Source: Calcarisporiella thermophila CBS 279.70 (taxonomy: Eukaryota > Calcarisporiellomycota). From it: DNA of 64,000 nt. The DNA is taken from assembly GCF_041956535.1 (NCBI RefSeq), contig NW_027192194.1:279444-343443 (forward strand), written 5' to 3'. The notes beneath the pieces are model-generated. The model saw only the letters and a program-made list of their open reading frames with translations, made no database searches and was not told where the DNA came from. Below, piece after piece: positions 24,951-37,343 of the stretch (the first letter of the stretch is position 1; the number at the start of each line of letters is the position of its first letter). Made by a program: the position numbers and the translations under genes.

Positions 24951-26621
24951 TTACTGCCGAAGCGTCTTGTTTATTTTTGTTAATTCACGCTGTAGTATAC
25001 CAGTTTCCACTCGTCTTCGCTTCGCATTTAGAGCTGTATTAATAGAGCTAGGATTTACTCTAATCGGCTGCTCGTCATTAGAGAGGTAGCGTTCCAATCG
25101 CTCAACATTTGTAGTTGAATTGGTTTCCCGTGCTTCTTCTAAAGTACAATTTTGAAAAGAGTACTTTGAATTTGAATGTATACTACTCGTGCTTGCCAAT
25201 GGGAGTCTCTCTTCAAATGTGCTTGGGATCTGGATCGGTGTTAATATGTGAGTGTTTCTGATCAAAAGTGGTATTTAAAAAATTCTCCTACTGTATTCGC
25301 TGCAAGATCTTGTAATAATCTGTTAGCATCACATTCATCTCCTTCACTGGATAAACCATCCTTAACTCCTTCCATAGGACGGCTCGATGAACTAGATGAT
25401 GCAGATGAATTCGAGATATTGCTTGAATTAAGAATCAAATCAGATCTTAAATTTGTTTGCAATTTTGGTCTAGAACCCGACTTAGTACTAGTATCTGATT
25501 TTGGCTCAGACCTAGAGCTTGAACTTATATTAGAACCCAAACTCGAGCTCGAGCTCGAACTTGATATCGATGAAGATCGCGATCTTGGTAATGACTCCGA
25601 GCGTATTATTTCAATTGGCTCATTATACTGAACTGTTATATCATAAGCCCGTATTTCGAGCGGCGAACGCGCAAAAGCAACAAGTTCGTGCACAAAATGC
25701 TCTGTATAGGGCTCTAAAAATGGGCGCAGCAATTCCAGTGCAGATTCAGTTCGTAAATCATGTGTTTTAAGCACTGCAATTACATATTCTCGTACAATTT
25801 CAGCGTTTTCCTCTTCAAGGATGGCCTGAAGATCCCGACGGATCCAGGGAACCAGTCGGCGGATTGCTTCAGGATGAGAGGAAAAATATGTGGGCGCTAA
25901 ACAGTAAAGAAAATAGTATTGTAACTAAAGTAGCATAGTGAGTAATAAAAAATACTTACAAACTTCACGATATTTCGAATAACGGTTACTCCCTATATGC
26001 ATAGCAAAGAGCTTGTGTCGATAAATATACCTAATCATACATTCAAGTAAGTCTTGAAAACTCTGTGAAAAGAATATTAATTCAATTTAACCTTCGTCTC
26101 TCCACTGCTTCCTGTTGAGTTTTTGATAATTGACGTTCTTCAATTGGTTCTTGCCACCGCCTTTGAAATCGTCTATATTGATTCGGCCTGCGAGATCTGT
26201 CAATAGGCTGCCTTAATTCTGACTCAGTTTTGAATTCCGGTACCCAATACTAGTACAATGAAGTTAGATTACTGTCAAAAGAATAATAACCATAAAAATA
26301 TACACCTTTTTATAATCTAGTTCTGATTTAACATCATGTAATATATATTCAAACGGTTGAACACAGAGCGGACAGCGAGCACGTCGAGCATATTCGATCC
26401 ATTGAAGAATGCATGCAAAACAAAATGCGTCTGATAATTGGAAGTTTGGGAGAAATAGTTTAGATTGTGCTAATAATAGTATAATCAGAACATCATTACT
26501 TACGAAAGCATGAATTCAATAATGATTTGTCTTGATATATCTGCAAGCATATCGAGCATGTTTCTTCAGGAAGTTGATCTTTTGAGGAAGAGGCTACCTT
26601 TTGATCCAGTATATCTTGCAT
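24951..26621 (-). CDS. TOPORS: Topors-like RING E3 ubiquitin (and possibly SUMO) ligase
   Basis: Nuclear RING E3; animal Topors ligates both ubiquitin and SUMO. Six exons on the minus strand, 26621-26504, 26430-26306, 26249-26092, 26030-25960, 25896-25292 and 25229-24951, give 451 residues. The RING is CSICLQIYQDKSLLNSCFHAFCFACILQW..CPLC. Next comes the Topors-specific continuation (VQPFEYILHDVKSELDYKKY) and the conserved block RRLVPWIRRDLQAIL....LRPFLEPYTEHFVHELVAFARSPL. A Ser-rich region and an Arg/Lys-rich tail close the protein. The donor of intron 3 (26091, GTTAAA) is weak; the acceptor chosen at 26031-26032 is the only one keeping the frame. The whole-length match to Topors, not just the RING, makes the call firm. 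Confidence 0.88.
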
Positions 26622-27353
26622 AGCAAAGCAAAAGTATAAAGATAGTGGCGAAAATTTAATTTTCCGTGACCGTTTATATCAATTTATAGAAGCCCTCGCA
26701 CCATTGTTGGATCCTAGATCTATAGTTTAACTCTCCATAAGAGAAACAAATTTATTCTGATTTGAACACTGTTAAGATTATAACAATGCATTAGGTGTTT
26801 GATTATATTTGAAAAAAAAAATGATTCGTATCGTGGTGTTGGAGAGTTTGAGATGTCCACTAGAAAGAGAATAAAACCTGTTGAAAAGTCTTACAAGTAA
26901 TTTTATTCTGTCGATTGGGAATTAAATTGAATATTGGACCCGATAAGCCCGACAAATTCCAATTGTAATTCAAAAAAAAAATGCTAAATGAAATAAAAAA
27001 ACTTAAAAATTCAAAAAAAATAAAAGAAAAAAATTTTGTTTTGAAAAATTTTTGAAATTATTTTTTTTAAATTTGATCCAATAGCATTTTGTTTATTTAC
27101 TCACATTGATATATTATTTGCTTTTTGTATATATGTCTCTGAGAAAGATTAGTTCATATGGTCCCGAGCTTCCACATATGAATAATCCCTTTTCTATAGA
27201 ATGTAGAATTTGCAAAGTATATAAAGCATACATATAACAGTGAATAATAGTATTAGTTATTATCCTTATAAAGTCAAAGCTGGCTTGCTATAAAAGGTAG
27301 ATAATTGCGTAGCAAATTATTTTAGTGGAAAGAACGAACTATTTTTAAACATA
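26622..27353. promoter_or_regulatory. Divergent promoter region Topors/BET2
   Basis: AT-rich 0.73 kb between divergent start codons, containing long A- and T-runs and an imperfect inverted repeat near 26970-27095. No gene seen. Confidence 0.4.
26969..27097. repeat. Imperfect AT-rich inverted repeat
   Basis: Outer arms read AAAAATGCTA (about 26977-26986) and TAGCATTTTG (82-91 of the 27001-27100 block). Inner arms are A8 and T8 runs flanked by TCA/TAA. It could fold as a long weak hairpin. It has no target-site duplication that I can show. Confidence 0.3.
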
Positions 27354-28780
27354 ATGGCAAGTTCCAGTGTGAAATTACAGATAGATCTTCATGTTAAATA
27401 CATTCAAAGTCTTGATACGGTAAATCTACCTCTTATGTTCTTATTTTTATTACTCTAATAGATTATATCATATCATATAATATCATTCTATTCTATCATA
27501 TGATTAGAAACACGATGACCTAGAATATTGGCTAACCGAACATCTCCGGCTTGGTGGTATTTACTGGGGACTTACAGCTTTAGATTTGATGAATCATATA
27601 GATGCACTGGATCGTAACAAGGTTATCGAATATGTTAAAGCTTGCCAGCAGCCCGATGGTAATTGTTTTAAAATTCGCTCGTGATTTTCCTTAGTTTAGT
27701 TTGATAATTTATCTTGTAGGCGGCTTCGGTGGACATATTGGCCATGATTCTCACATTCAAACAACTTTAAACGCCATTCATATTTTATCCATATATGACG
27801 CGTTGGATGCAATCAATACAGATAAGGTGATTGAATGTGAGTGTCGTGATAAATATATATCAATTATTGTAAAATTGAAATTTATATCACATTTTAATTC
27901 TCCATATTTCTGTCTAGATGTGGCTGGTCTTCAGGACAAAGGAACTGGGGCATTTTATGGGGATAAATGGGGCGAATTGGATACACGTTTCATATATATA
28001 GCATTTCAGTGTTTAGCCATCCTTAAACGTTTGGATGCAATCGACGTTGAAATGGCAATAAAATGGATTTTATCGTGTATGAATTTCGATGGCGGATTTG
28101 GTGCAATGCCCGGCTCAGAATCGCATGGGGCACAAAGTAAGATAATAATACATTATTCTGTATAATGATAGTAATAATTTAGATACATGTGTGTAGTTTT
28201 CGTATGTGTCGCGGCTCTTGCCATTGCTGATCGACTCCATCTTATTGATGAGGATCTTTTAGGGTGGTGGCTATGTGAAAGACAACAAAAGAGTGGAGGA
28301 TTAAATGGCCGTCCTGAAAAATTAGAAGACGTAAATACTAAAAAGTTATACTCTGATCTCCGTTTATCTAAACTACACTTTCAATAGTCCTGTTATTCAT
28401 GGTGGGTTCTTTCCTCTTTGAGAATTCTTGGCCGACTTGACTGGATAAATAAAGATAAACTCTGCGAATTCATACTTTCATGTCAAGTAAATTATTTTAT
28501 TCTGTATGTTTAATTCTAATTCTTAACTGTTTAATTTTTAGGATCCTGAAATTGGAGGTATTTCTGACAGGCCTGGCAACATGGTGGATGTATATCACAC
28601 ACATTTTGGTATTGCAGGTAAATCACTAAAAATTTTCAATGATATCAACATTTCACTTACACCTAATCTTTAGGACTCTCTCTGCTCGGCTATCCTGGAC
28701 TCAAGCCTATTGATCCAGTTTACTGTCTCCCAAAGCATGTAGTTCAAAGATTAGGATTGCCTGAGAACTATAAAATCTAA
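27354..28780 (+). CDS. BET2: Rab geranylgeranyltransferase beta subunit (Bet2)
   Basis: Catalytic beta subunit of geranylgeranyltransferase II, which prenylates Rab GTPases. Eight exons, 27354-27419, 27508-27658, 27720-27836, 27918-28136, 28197-28330, 28388-28486, 28542-28617 and 28674-28780, give 322 residues, family length. Prenyltransferase repeats are clear: [55 protein letters not shown] and [18 protein letters not shown]. Zinc ligands are visible as the D.C pair in LEDSCYSWW and the His in [18 protein letters not shown]. Intron 4 uses the acceptor at 28195-28196; a nearer AG would insert extra residues and break the conserved AQIFVCVAAL. Confidence 0.95.
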
Positions 28781-29072
28781 AATACACTTTCCAATTGAAA
28801 TTATGCTAAATATTCCCCATATTCTGGTATACAAAATTTCCCCTAAAGCCTCTGGTGTTGTATATGTTGGGAATGCCAAATTTCTTATAAAAATAATATA
28901 ATATATAAGAAAACTATAGTAATGGTTCCAAAACTCTAAGGGTGCTATGCAAGGTTTATGATGATTAAATAAAATCTCTATGGAACTCTTAAGGCTTTTC
29001 GAAAATATTAGTTTTTATATATAAATAATATAGCAAAATTTATTAAAAATATAAAATATCACAGTAGATACG
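28781..29072. other. Convergent 3' spacer
   Basis: AT-rich 3' flanks of BET2 and the TACO1-like gene. Nothing else seen. Confidence 0.4.
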
Positions 29073-30241
29073 TTAGCTCGGCGCATTTGTGTGAACTCGA
29101 ATTACGCTTTCAAGATCCAAAAGTTGCTCTAAGCAAGATCGAACCCTTTCCTCTTCTTCGTCAGCTGAAATATTGGCTACTGTATTTGGGATATAAGCGA
29201 ATTCACAGGTGTTCACTTCATATCCGAATTTAGAGGTCAGCTGTGATGATATAGCACTTAACTTAGATATGTCGCAGAATATCTATGAAACAATAATGAT
29301 ATTTAATTCAAAGAACATATATCAGTTAAAAACATTAATAGCCACCTCAACCTCATCCTCTGCTCCATAATCAATATCTTCCGCACCCTCTTCTATGGCA
29401 TTATCTATCATTTGCTCCATAGAGTGGCTGCTCAAACCTCGTGTGAAGCAAATTTTGCCCTTTTTCTCGAACATCCAAGATACAGAAGTTAGAGAACCAC
29501 TAGAATTATCAAAACGAATATGGTTAATCCCAACACAAACTGTTGTAGATTAGACTATTTACCCCACTTTATTAAGGACTTCTTTCACCTCTTTAACAGT
29601 CCTATTCCTATTATCTGTTACCGCTTCTCTATATTTTTTTAAACTAATAAGAGATAGTGCAAAGAACTTAAGAATGATTATTTACATTATTAGGGCAACA
29701 TTACACGGTCCTAATCCCTCGTAAAGCACACTCTCAGTATTGTCCTTATTTTGTCCTGTGGCCTATACAAAATTGCCTTAATATGATATAATTTTATATT
29801 GTCAAAAAGTTGGTGAAATTTTACACAATACCCGCTGTATAACATTTTCGATACTATCTTTTGGCATGTTTGCAGTCTTTGCTCTAGTCAACGCGGCAGC
29901 TAATCGTCCATTTAGAGTGAAATCGGATCCTCCACCTATACAAGCAAGATGATTTTAGATACTAAACATAGTCAAAAATGCTATTAAATTCTGTGATATA
30001 TCCTCTCTTTACTTTTAATGGATGATATTATCTCTAGAGCAATCTTTGTAAAAAGAACATTTCTCTTTACATCTTTCTTAGCTTTAATATGCTTAACTTT
30101 ACTCCATTTATTATGTCCAGCAAATCTGACTTGATTGATTGGATTTAGAAGGTACAGTGGACATGATGGCCTCGAAATTCGAAGAGAAAGCTGCGACCGC
30201 TGTATTGCCCTGCTGGCCAACCTAGGACCCAGTAGTGACAT
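29073..30241 (-). CDS. YebC/TACO1-family mitochondrial translation factor
   Basis: Mitochondrial member of the YebC family; human TACO1 and its fungal relatives promote translation of mitochondrial mRNAs. Six exons on the minus strand, 30241-30013, 29935-29832, 29762-29686, 29628-29563, 29499-29346 and 29282-29073, give 279 residues. The Arg/Ser-rich start (MSLLGPRLASRAIQRSQLSL) looks like a mitochondrial targeting sequence. It is followed by the YebC hallmark AGHNKWSKVKHIKAKKD, then GRLAAALTRAKTANMPKDSI, VALIIEAVTDNRNRTVKEVK and SWMFEKKGKI, and the C-terminal domain with IEEGAEDIDYGAEDEVEIF. All expected blocks are present. Confidence 0.93.
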
Positions 30242-30607
30242 GATCTGAGAGAACCAAGTAATTCCATAATACTTAATGCAAATTGAAAATATAAGCCACA
30301 CAGTGCCAAAATTGTGCTCACCATGTATTAAATTACAACAATTACTATAATTATTGATATAACAGTAATAACAGAGAATAAGGTATGTTTACTACCGGAA
30401 TTCACTGACCAAGGAAGCATATAGCAAATAAGATACCATTTACTTGACGATGCATACACAGTATACAATGTTGCGTTTAACTGAATGTCTTGATATTTCA
30501 TTATTTAGTTGCACTTTTGAAGTAAAGCATTTTGATATATGTATATTGACTTGCAATACTTCAAATGTTATTTATTGTTGATTTTTTTAATATAATTTAT
30601 CGTTGTT
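30242..30607. other. Tandem spacer upstream of the TACO1-like gene
   Basis: 366 AT-rich bases between two minus-strand genes, containing the TACO1 promoter and the PSMD5 3' end. No gene seen. Confidence 0.4.
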
Positions 30608-32765
30608 TTATACGCTCTCAAATGCGATAGCGTTTTCGGTCGGCATGTAAAATGGTCCTTGGCGAACAAATTGTTGGAGACGATTGAAAGTATGAGTGCC
30701 AAGGAGAGTCGCTGCATCAGGTACAGTTATTAGAGTTTGAGCAATCGCAAATTTCCACGTCTTCACAGTTATATAATTAGATATAATTGCTAACGTATTC
30801 CTAATTTCTTCACTCCTTACCTTGCCAATGTGAGTGCTCTCAGTCCTCCTATCAAGGATAAATTCAACAAAACTCTTTGACTGTCCCATTTCTTGCGTTA
30901 AGTTAGGGTGAAAAGCCATTCCTTGCATGACAGAAAATGCAGAGACTTTCAATTCTTCTAATGACTGCTTTGCGTAAACAATGAGCTCCGAAAGAAGAGC
31001 TTTGGTTTGATTACTGTTAGTTGCTACTGCTATAGAGTGTTGATTAAACAATTAGACTTGATCAGTTATTGTATAACTGTATTTACTTGAGAAGCTCCGA
31101 TACAATTTCCCAGCAATTTCCGAAAGTTGCATAGAAGGATTTTCACTATATAGAAACAACTATCTTAGCACATATCAGATTTAACAATTATTTATAACAT
31201 ACCTAGCATGGAGACAGGATGACAAGCTTTGAAGACAGGCTAACCTCACGTCACCAATCGACGTTTTGTATATATTCGCAATAAGCGCTAAGAGGTCTGG
31301 AGAAGAATTATCAAGCAAAACAAGCCCAAGCGGATCATTTCCGATATTTCCGATCACATTAATAGCTGTGGTCTATTACACCAAATAAATAAAAAGGTTC
31401 AACCAGAGTAATAAACCACATGGTCGCTATTACCTTAAGTTCCACATTGCTTTCATTAACGGCTTGGGCAAGCAGAGAAAATAGATCGTATTTTTGCACG
31501 ATATTATCGAACTGCAAATCCTAAAACCCAATTTCGCTTTCAATATTTACAAATTGCTGACTGGTCAAATAAGATTAAGAAATATATACCTTATAATCCA
31601 CGAGCTTTCCAAAAAATTTTAGTGTTGCACATTTAGCTAAAGTTACAGAGAAGCTATTGCTTTCGTCTTGGAGGATTCGAACGAATTCTTGTATTATTCC
31701 CGCTTGTTCAAGAAGACAAAAGCCATTAGAGGTGGAAGATAACTATTAAAATTTTGTCAGTAACATTTTTAGACAAAGTTTTTGCTATTAACTACCTGTG
31801 AATATAATTCAATAATATTCATTTTCAAGAGAAGATCTTCTGTCTTATAATCTTCATACATTGCATCTAATAAGCCGGACGATTTTATAAGATCTAGAGC
31901 TTCAGGTGAAGTGGAAGCTAGTTGAACTACAAGCTCGTATATACGAAGTTTTACGGTATCATTTCTAGAAAATAAATAAAATATAATAATCAACTGCAAG
32001 AAACAAAGAATGGAGTACCAACCTTCTTAACAAACTATATAGGAGATCAACATTGCGCTCTCTAAATAGAGCGGTAAGTCCAAGTGCATTTGAAGCTATC
32101 TGTTTTAATTCGAAAATCAGTTAAAAGTACGAAAAATTATGCTTGGATTATAAAAACTATTTACTTCAGTCAAAAATTTAGTGGCAGTACTCGACACTTG
32201 GATATCATCTGCACTCAAACTATCAAGGACTAGTTCAAATAATTCGGAATTTGCCTATATAACTCGGATTGAAATTGTAAGATAAAAGTAAAAATTAACA
32301 CGGTTATTTATGTGATGTTAATACCATTTTTGATATCAGATCTCCCCTGATCATGCATTTGGTTAATTGCTTTATTGAAAGCAGACGCACTGGGGTCAAT
32401 TCACTTTGGAGGCCTTGTTCTAGAAACGGCTAATTAAAAAAAAAACTATTAATAATAAGACATAGATTTGTAGCAATGAGAAATACCTTCATGTCTCCTT
32501 CTGCTATGTCGATATAGCTAAATGGTTGTAATAGCTTCTCAATCACAATACAAATAAGCCGCGTTATTTCATCATTAATATATAGCTTGCTGAATAAGAG
32601 GGGTAATGGAACGATTTCCATTATGGAACGCGAGATTTGCTCAGAAATCTCTTCCTCAAATGATGAAAGAATGGCATGAAGGAGTGGTGCAATTTCATTT
32701 GGGTCACAATCAGGATAACGAAGAAGTTGGGCAAGACGTGTAAGTCGATTTTCCTCAGGCGTCAT
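30608..32765 (-). CDS. 26S proteasome assembly chaperone PSMD5/Hsm3
   Basis: HEAT/ARM-repeat chaperone (S5b) that binds Rpt ATPases during assembly of the proteasome base. Ten exons on the minus strand, 32765-32487, 32429-32325, 32254-32165, 32099-32023, 31964-31796, 31742-31590, 31520-31434, 31372-31203, 31145-31087 and 31029-30608, give 536 residues, close to human PSMD5. Repeats of the pattern LL..I....S.E.LDLIKSSGLLD run throughout. The ending TFNRLQQFVRQGPFYMPTENAIAFESV resembles the PSMD5 C-terminus (YL.EGPYYV). No catalytic motif is expected. The assignment rests on length, repeat type and this tail. Confidence 0.8.
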
Positions 32766-33225
32766 TTGTATTTAATATCAAAAAAAAAAAAATTAATGAA
32801 ATTAAACTATTTGCTACTCTGGGAATAAATCTGTTCTAGTAAATCCGTATATACGTATGCGTGTGTGCACGTACGTATTCATATTCGGATACGTTTAGTA
32901 TATATATGATATTCAGCATGGAAGTATATTCGTTTAAATATTCTTATAATTTGGATGGATATCATGTTATTTCGTTACCAGAGTTAAATTTATGGATTTT
33001 TTGTATTTAATATTATCCAATAGTTCTGCTAAATGCTACAAAAATATTGTTTTTCAGGTTCAATTACGTAAAGTATGTAAAGCTCCCTGTAAGCTTTGTA
33101 TATTTTTAAAAGTGTTGTCACTTGGTTAAATGTAACAACAGTTTATCTATTTTGTGGCACAGCATTTATATTTATTTCGAGCTTTCTTTACGGAAAAAGA
33201 TATTCATAACAGTTTCACCCAAAAC
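32766..33225. promoter_or_regulatory. Divergent promoter region PSMD5/PP5
   Basis: 460 AT-rich bases between divergent genes. It includes a mixed GTATGCGTGTGTGCACGTACGTA stretch at about 32857 and TATATATGATA at about 32901. Nothing coding seen. Confidence 0.4.
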
Positions 33226-35305
33226 ATGCGAGATGATGAAAACCGAACTGGCGCAGTCCCCGACGGCGAAAAGATTAAGCTAGCAAACGCAATCAAAGAC
33301 GAGGCCAATGCTCTTTTTCAAGGTTTATTGATGTCTTACCTAAATAAGGCTATTGAAAATTAAATAGAATTATAAATATGTCCTAGCAAAAAAGTATGAA
33401 GAATCAATTGAGAAGTATACCAAAGCGATCGATCTAAATCCAGGAGTGGCAGCTTACTATGCTAATCGTGCGTTTGCTCATATAAAGACCGAAGCATACG
33501 GATATGCTGCTGCAGATGCAAACATGGCAATTGAACTTGATCCCAATTATATCAAGGTTTTTTCTCATTGATAATTTGATCCCAATCTTTCTTTTAAAAA
33601 TTTTTGTGTTTGAATTTTTGAAGGGATATTATCGTCGTGCGTCTGCTAATATGGCAACTGGGAAGTTTAAAGAAGCTCTTCGTGATTTCCGAATTGTGGT
33701 CAAACGTGCACCAAACGATACTAGCGCCAAGATGAAGCTTACGGAATGTGAAAAAATCGTTAGAAGAATTGAATTTGAAAAAGCTATCGAGGTAAGAGCA
33801 GATTCGAGCTGAAATACATTATATAATATCGTTAATTTCTCGTTTTTATCTTGTTATATAACAGTTTGATGATTCTGTACCAAGTATTGCAGATCAGCTA
33901 GATGTGGATAGTATAGGTACGTTTTTTCAGCAAAATGTTAGTTGATGATTGAGACATTCAATACTAAACTCTTGTATATAAAGTGGTTGAGGAATCTTAT
34001 GACGGAAAACAATTAAAGGACGGAGCCATTGATCTGGAGTTCGTGGATGATATGATCGAGCGGTTCAAAAATCAGAAGAAAATTCATAAAAAATTCGCTT
34101 ATCATATTATAATCACAATCCGCAAAATACTACTTGAAACACCTCCTTTGGTTGAATTTTCTGTACCTGAAGGTTCTGTTCTGACAGTTTGTGGCGATGT
34201 ACATGGTAAGTAACAGTATTTTTTGTTATTAGTTTGATTTTTAATTAAGTCTAAAATGTAGGTCAATTTTATGATTTCCTGAATATATTCGATATAAATG
34301 GTCGACCCTCGCCAACAAACATGTATCTATTCAACGGCGATTTCGTTGATCGTGGCTCATTCTCTGTCGAGATTGCACTCACGTTGTTTGCATATAAATG
34401 CCTTTATCCAGAATCTGTATTTATTGCTCGTGGGAATCATGAGAGCGATGACATGAATAAGGTTTATGGATTTGAAGGGGAGGTCAAGGCAAAATATCCT
34501 TTTTGTAATATAAATCTTGATTCATTGACCGATTTTTCAGTGCAGTGCTCTCTGGAAATTTATGATATCCTTAACATTTTTTTTATGATATACGTTCTCG
34601 GATACTATGTACAAGCTCTTCACGCAGACCTTCACGTGTCTTCCGCTTGCGCACTTGATTTCGGATAAAATTTTTGTGGTTCATGGCGGGCTATTTAGTA
34701 AAGATGGAGTGACTCTAGACGATATTCGTAAGATAGATCGTTTCAAAGTGAAGCGGCCAGCTGATCATGGTGAGTTGAAAGATCTTAAAATCCCAAAGTG
34801 TTTTACTGTCTTAATCAAGTTTCTAGAACTTGTGAGCGACATGCTTTGGTCTGATCCGCACCCATCACCTGGCCGAGCATTGAGTAAACGGGGTGTCGGC
34901 GTCCAGTTTGGACCAGATGTAACTGAAAAATTCTTGAAAGACAATGATTTGGGTATAGTTTTGATATTGAAATTAATAGCACATTTCACTAACACTTTTC
35001 ATTATAGATCTTATTATTCGCAGTCATGAAGTGAAAGAAGAAGGATATGTGATTGAACATAATGGAAAATGCATTACGGTCTTCTCTGCTCCGAATTATT
35101 GTGATTCAGTTGGAAACAAAGGGGCGCTGATACGTATTGATAGTAAACTTAAGCTCGAATTCAAAACATTCGCGGCAGTGGTAATTATTTTCATTATACA
35201 ATATATTTTCTATTATAAATTAATTGTTATACTTTCTTACCTATCTAGCCTCATCCTAACGTGCGTGCTATGGCGTATGCTTCACCATTGGGTGGTCTAT
35301 TTTGA
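33226..35305 (+). CDS. PPT1: Serine/threonine protein phosphatase 5 (PP5/Ppt1)
   Basis: TPR-containing PPP-family phosphatase that works with Hsp90. Ten exons, 33226-33322, 33387-33556, 33624-33791, 33865-33916, 33984-34205, 34262-34493, 34594-34769, 34827-34952, 35008-35180 and 35249-35305, give 490 residues, the normal length. Three TPRs (residues about 20-125: [58 protein letters not shown]) precede the catalytic core. The metal and phosphate motifs are all present: GDVHGQ, GDFVDRG, ARGNHES, VVHGGLF, WSDPHPS, IIRSHEV and VFSAPNYCD. The end [13 protein letters not shown] is PP5-specific. Intron 6 lacks GT..AG ends and fits a U12 AT-AC intron (separate entry). Confidence 0.96.
34494..34593 (+). 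other. U12-type AT-AC intron in PP5
   Basis: The 100-base intron begins ATATCCTTTTT and ends ATAC. The U12 branch-site consensus TCCTTAAC sits at 34568-34575, about 19 bases from the 3' end. Splicing these ends joins VKAK to [13 protein letters not shown] in the conserved PP5 frame. No GT..AG pair does so, because a TGA in that frame lies just upstream with no AG after it. Confidence 0.9.
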
Positions 35306-35481
35306 TAGATTCTTTGGACCCTATTTTTAATTAAAGTCTATTTGGTACCCTTAAACATTACTCCAATAACGTCAGTTCTATATTAAAATATCTTTAACAA
35401 AAAGATGAATGAAAACATTTCTAGTAAGAGATAGATCTGGTATTGAAAGAAAAAAGAGAATCTTTGATAAAATAGAATAAG

Positions 35482-37343
35482 CTATTCATCGGTATCAAAA
35501 ACAATTTTTGTAGGCTTTGCAGCAGGATCAATTTCACGGAAGAAAGCACCATATGACTTGTGCTCTTTTTTCTTTACAGTTGTGCCAAACTTAAGAAGTG
35601 AATCGGGCACTTCTTGATTAGCTTGGCGGAGAACGTTAATTAGCTCTCCAGAATGCGCCTTATCATTTTGTGTAAATAAAGTATGAGAGAAACCCTATTA
35701 AGACGTTTCAAAATTAGTTATTATTACACTATATTATATTCAAATATCAATACCTTTTTACCACCACGTCCCGTGCGACCAATCCGATGCACGTAATCTT
35801 CGATTGTGAGCGGGAATGTATAATTGAGAACATATTCGACATCAGGAATATCAAGTCCTCGAGCTGCCACATCTGTTGCAATTAAGAGCGGGTATGAACC
35901 ATCCTTAAACGCATTGAGTGCCTCTGTACGTTGGTATTGATTTTTATCGCCGTGGATTGATTGAACCTTGAAACCTTGGCGCATTATCATATTTTCAATT
36001 CTAACTGCCTCCTTTTTGTAAAGAACAAATACTAATACACGGTTTTTACGAGATTTATGATATTGATTTAACAATTGAATAAGACGCCTCTCTTTGTCAC
36101 GTGGATCGTTGAGAACTTCGACTGTTTGTTTAACATTTTGGCTCGCAGCGAGATCAGGTGATCCGATTGTAACCTTTACAGGCGAGCTGAGGAAATCTTG
36201 GGCAAGTTTTTGCACATTTTCGGGCCAGGTAGCAGAGAACATCACAGTTTGACGGTCCTTACGTGCCATTGAAATAATTTGTCGTATAGGTTCTTCAAAG
36301 CCTACATCTAACATTCGGTCTGCTTCGTCCAAAACAAGGAAGGATACAGAACTTAGGTTGACAATGCTCTCGTTGACAAGATCAAGAAGACGACCAGGAG
36401 TGCACACCAAAACATGAACACCGCCTTGCAATGCCTTTTTCTGATCATATTTTGACACGCCGCCATAGATGCAAGTAGATTTAATCCCACAATTGCTACC
36501 GGCCGCCTCGAATTGTTCATATGTTTGGATGGCCAACTCGCGTGTAGGCGCTACTACAAGTACAATTGGGCCTTCTTTTGGCTTCTTGGTGAATGAAGAT
36601 TGTCCCATTATATGAGTAATCGCAGGCAAAGCAAATGCAAATGTTTTCCCGGAGCTTTAAAAAAATATTCACCATTGTTAACATATGATTATATGCTCAT
36701 GAAATATTAATGTGCCAACTTACCCAGTTTCAGCGATTCCAATGATATCGTGACCATTTAATAGTACAGGCCAGCAAGTAGCTTGAATCGGAGTTGGCTT
36801 CTCGAATTTATTCAGTGCTTGCATTAGTTTTTCATCAAACGAGGCATTCTTGAATTCAGTTATTGGTTTCCACAAAGCTTCGTTACCGGTGACCTCAATA
36901 CTGTGCTGTTTATAATACTGATTCACCTCTGCAACCGAAATAGGATCCTGAGCTATATGCGGCTTATAGAAACATTTTCGGAGTTGAGCATCGCCTGCTG
37001 CATGGTTGAACTGACTATAACCGCTGGAAATGTCCATCCCTTTACTCTCGTCTATTACTTCAAACTTTTCCTTTTTGACCTTCTTTTCCTCCTTTGCTCT
37101 CTTTTCCTTCTTTTTCTTTTTTTTATCCTTCTTCTCCAATTTATCGCCTTTCTCCTTATCTTTCTTCTTTTTCTTCAGTTTACCATTATTCGTATCAACA
37201 GAATCTATCTCGTTGAGCTTCCTTTTTCTTTCTTCTTTGTTTTTACGATCACTTCCTGTGTTCTCGTCATTCGCGTTAGTTTTTTCCTTCTTTTCCACTC
37301 TATCCGACGAGGATTGTTGATGATCAAGATCGGCAATTGACAT
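35482..37343 (-). CDS. DBP3: DEAD-box RNA helicase Dbp3 (ribosome biogenesis)
   Basis: Nucleolar ATP-dependent RNA helicase for pre-60S rRNA processing. Three exons on the minus strand, 37343-36724, 36654-35754 and 35694-35482, give 577 residues. The N-terminus is a Lys/Glu-rich basic run ([24 protein letters not shown]) as in yeast Dbp3. The core then follows with Q-motif region [16 protein letters not shown], motif I AETGSGKT (created across intron 1), [37 protein letters not shown] and [10 protein letters not shown]. The C-terminus closes with [16 protein letters not shown]. Convergent with PP5, 176 bases apart. Confidence 0.93.

Noticed and set aside
34500-34600. Ordinary GT..AG intron in PP5 using the GT at 34503
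   Set aside because: Every downstream AG leaves a stop codon in the frame before the conserved SDTMYKLF segment; only the AT-AC ends work.
37030-37340. Plus-strand hydrophobic Phe/Ser/Leu-rich frames
   Set aside because: They are the complement of the Lys/Glu-rich N-terminal repeat of Dbp3, a compositional artefact.
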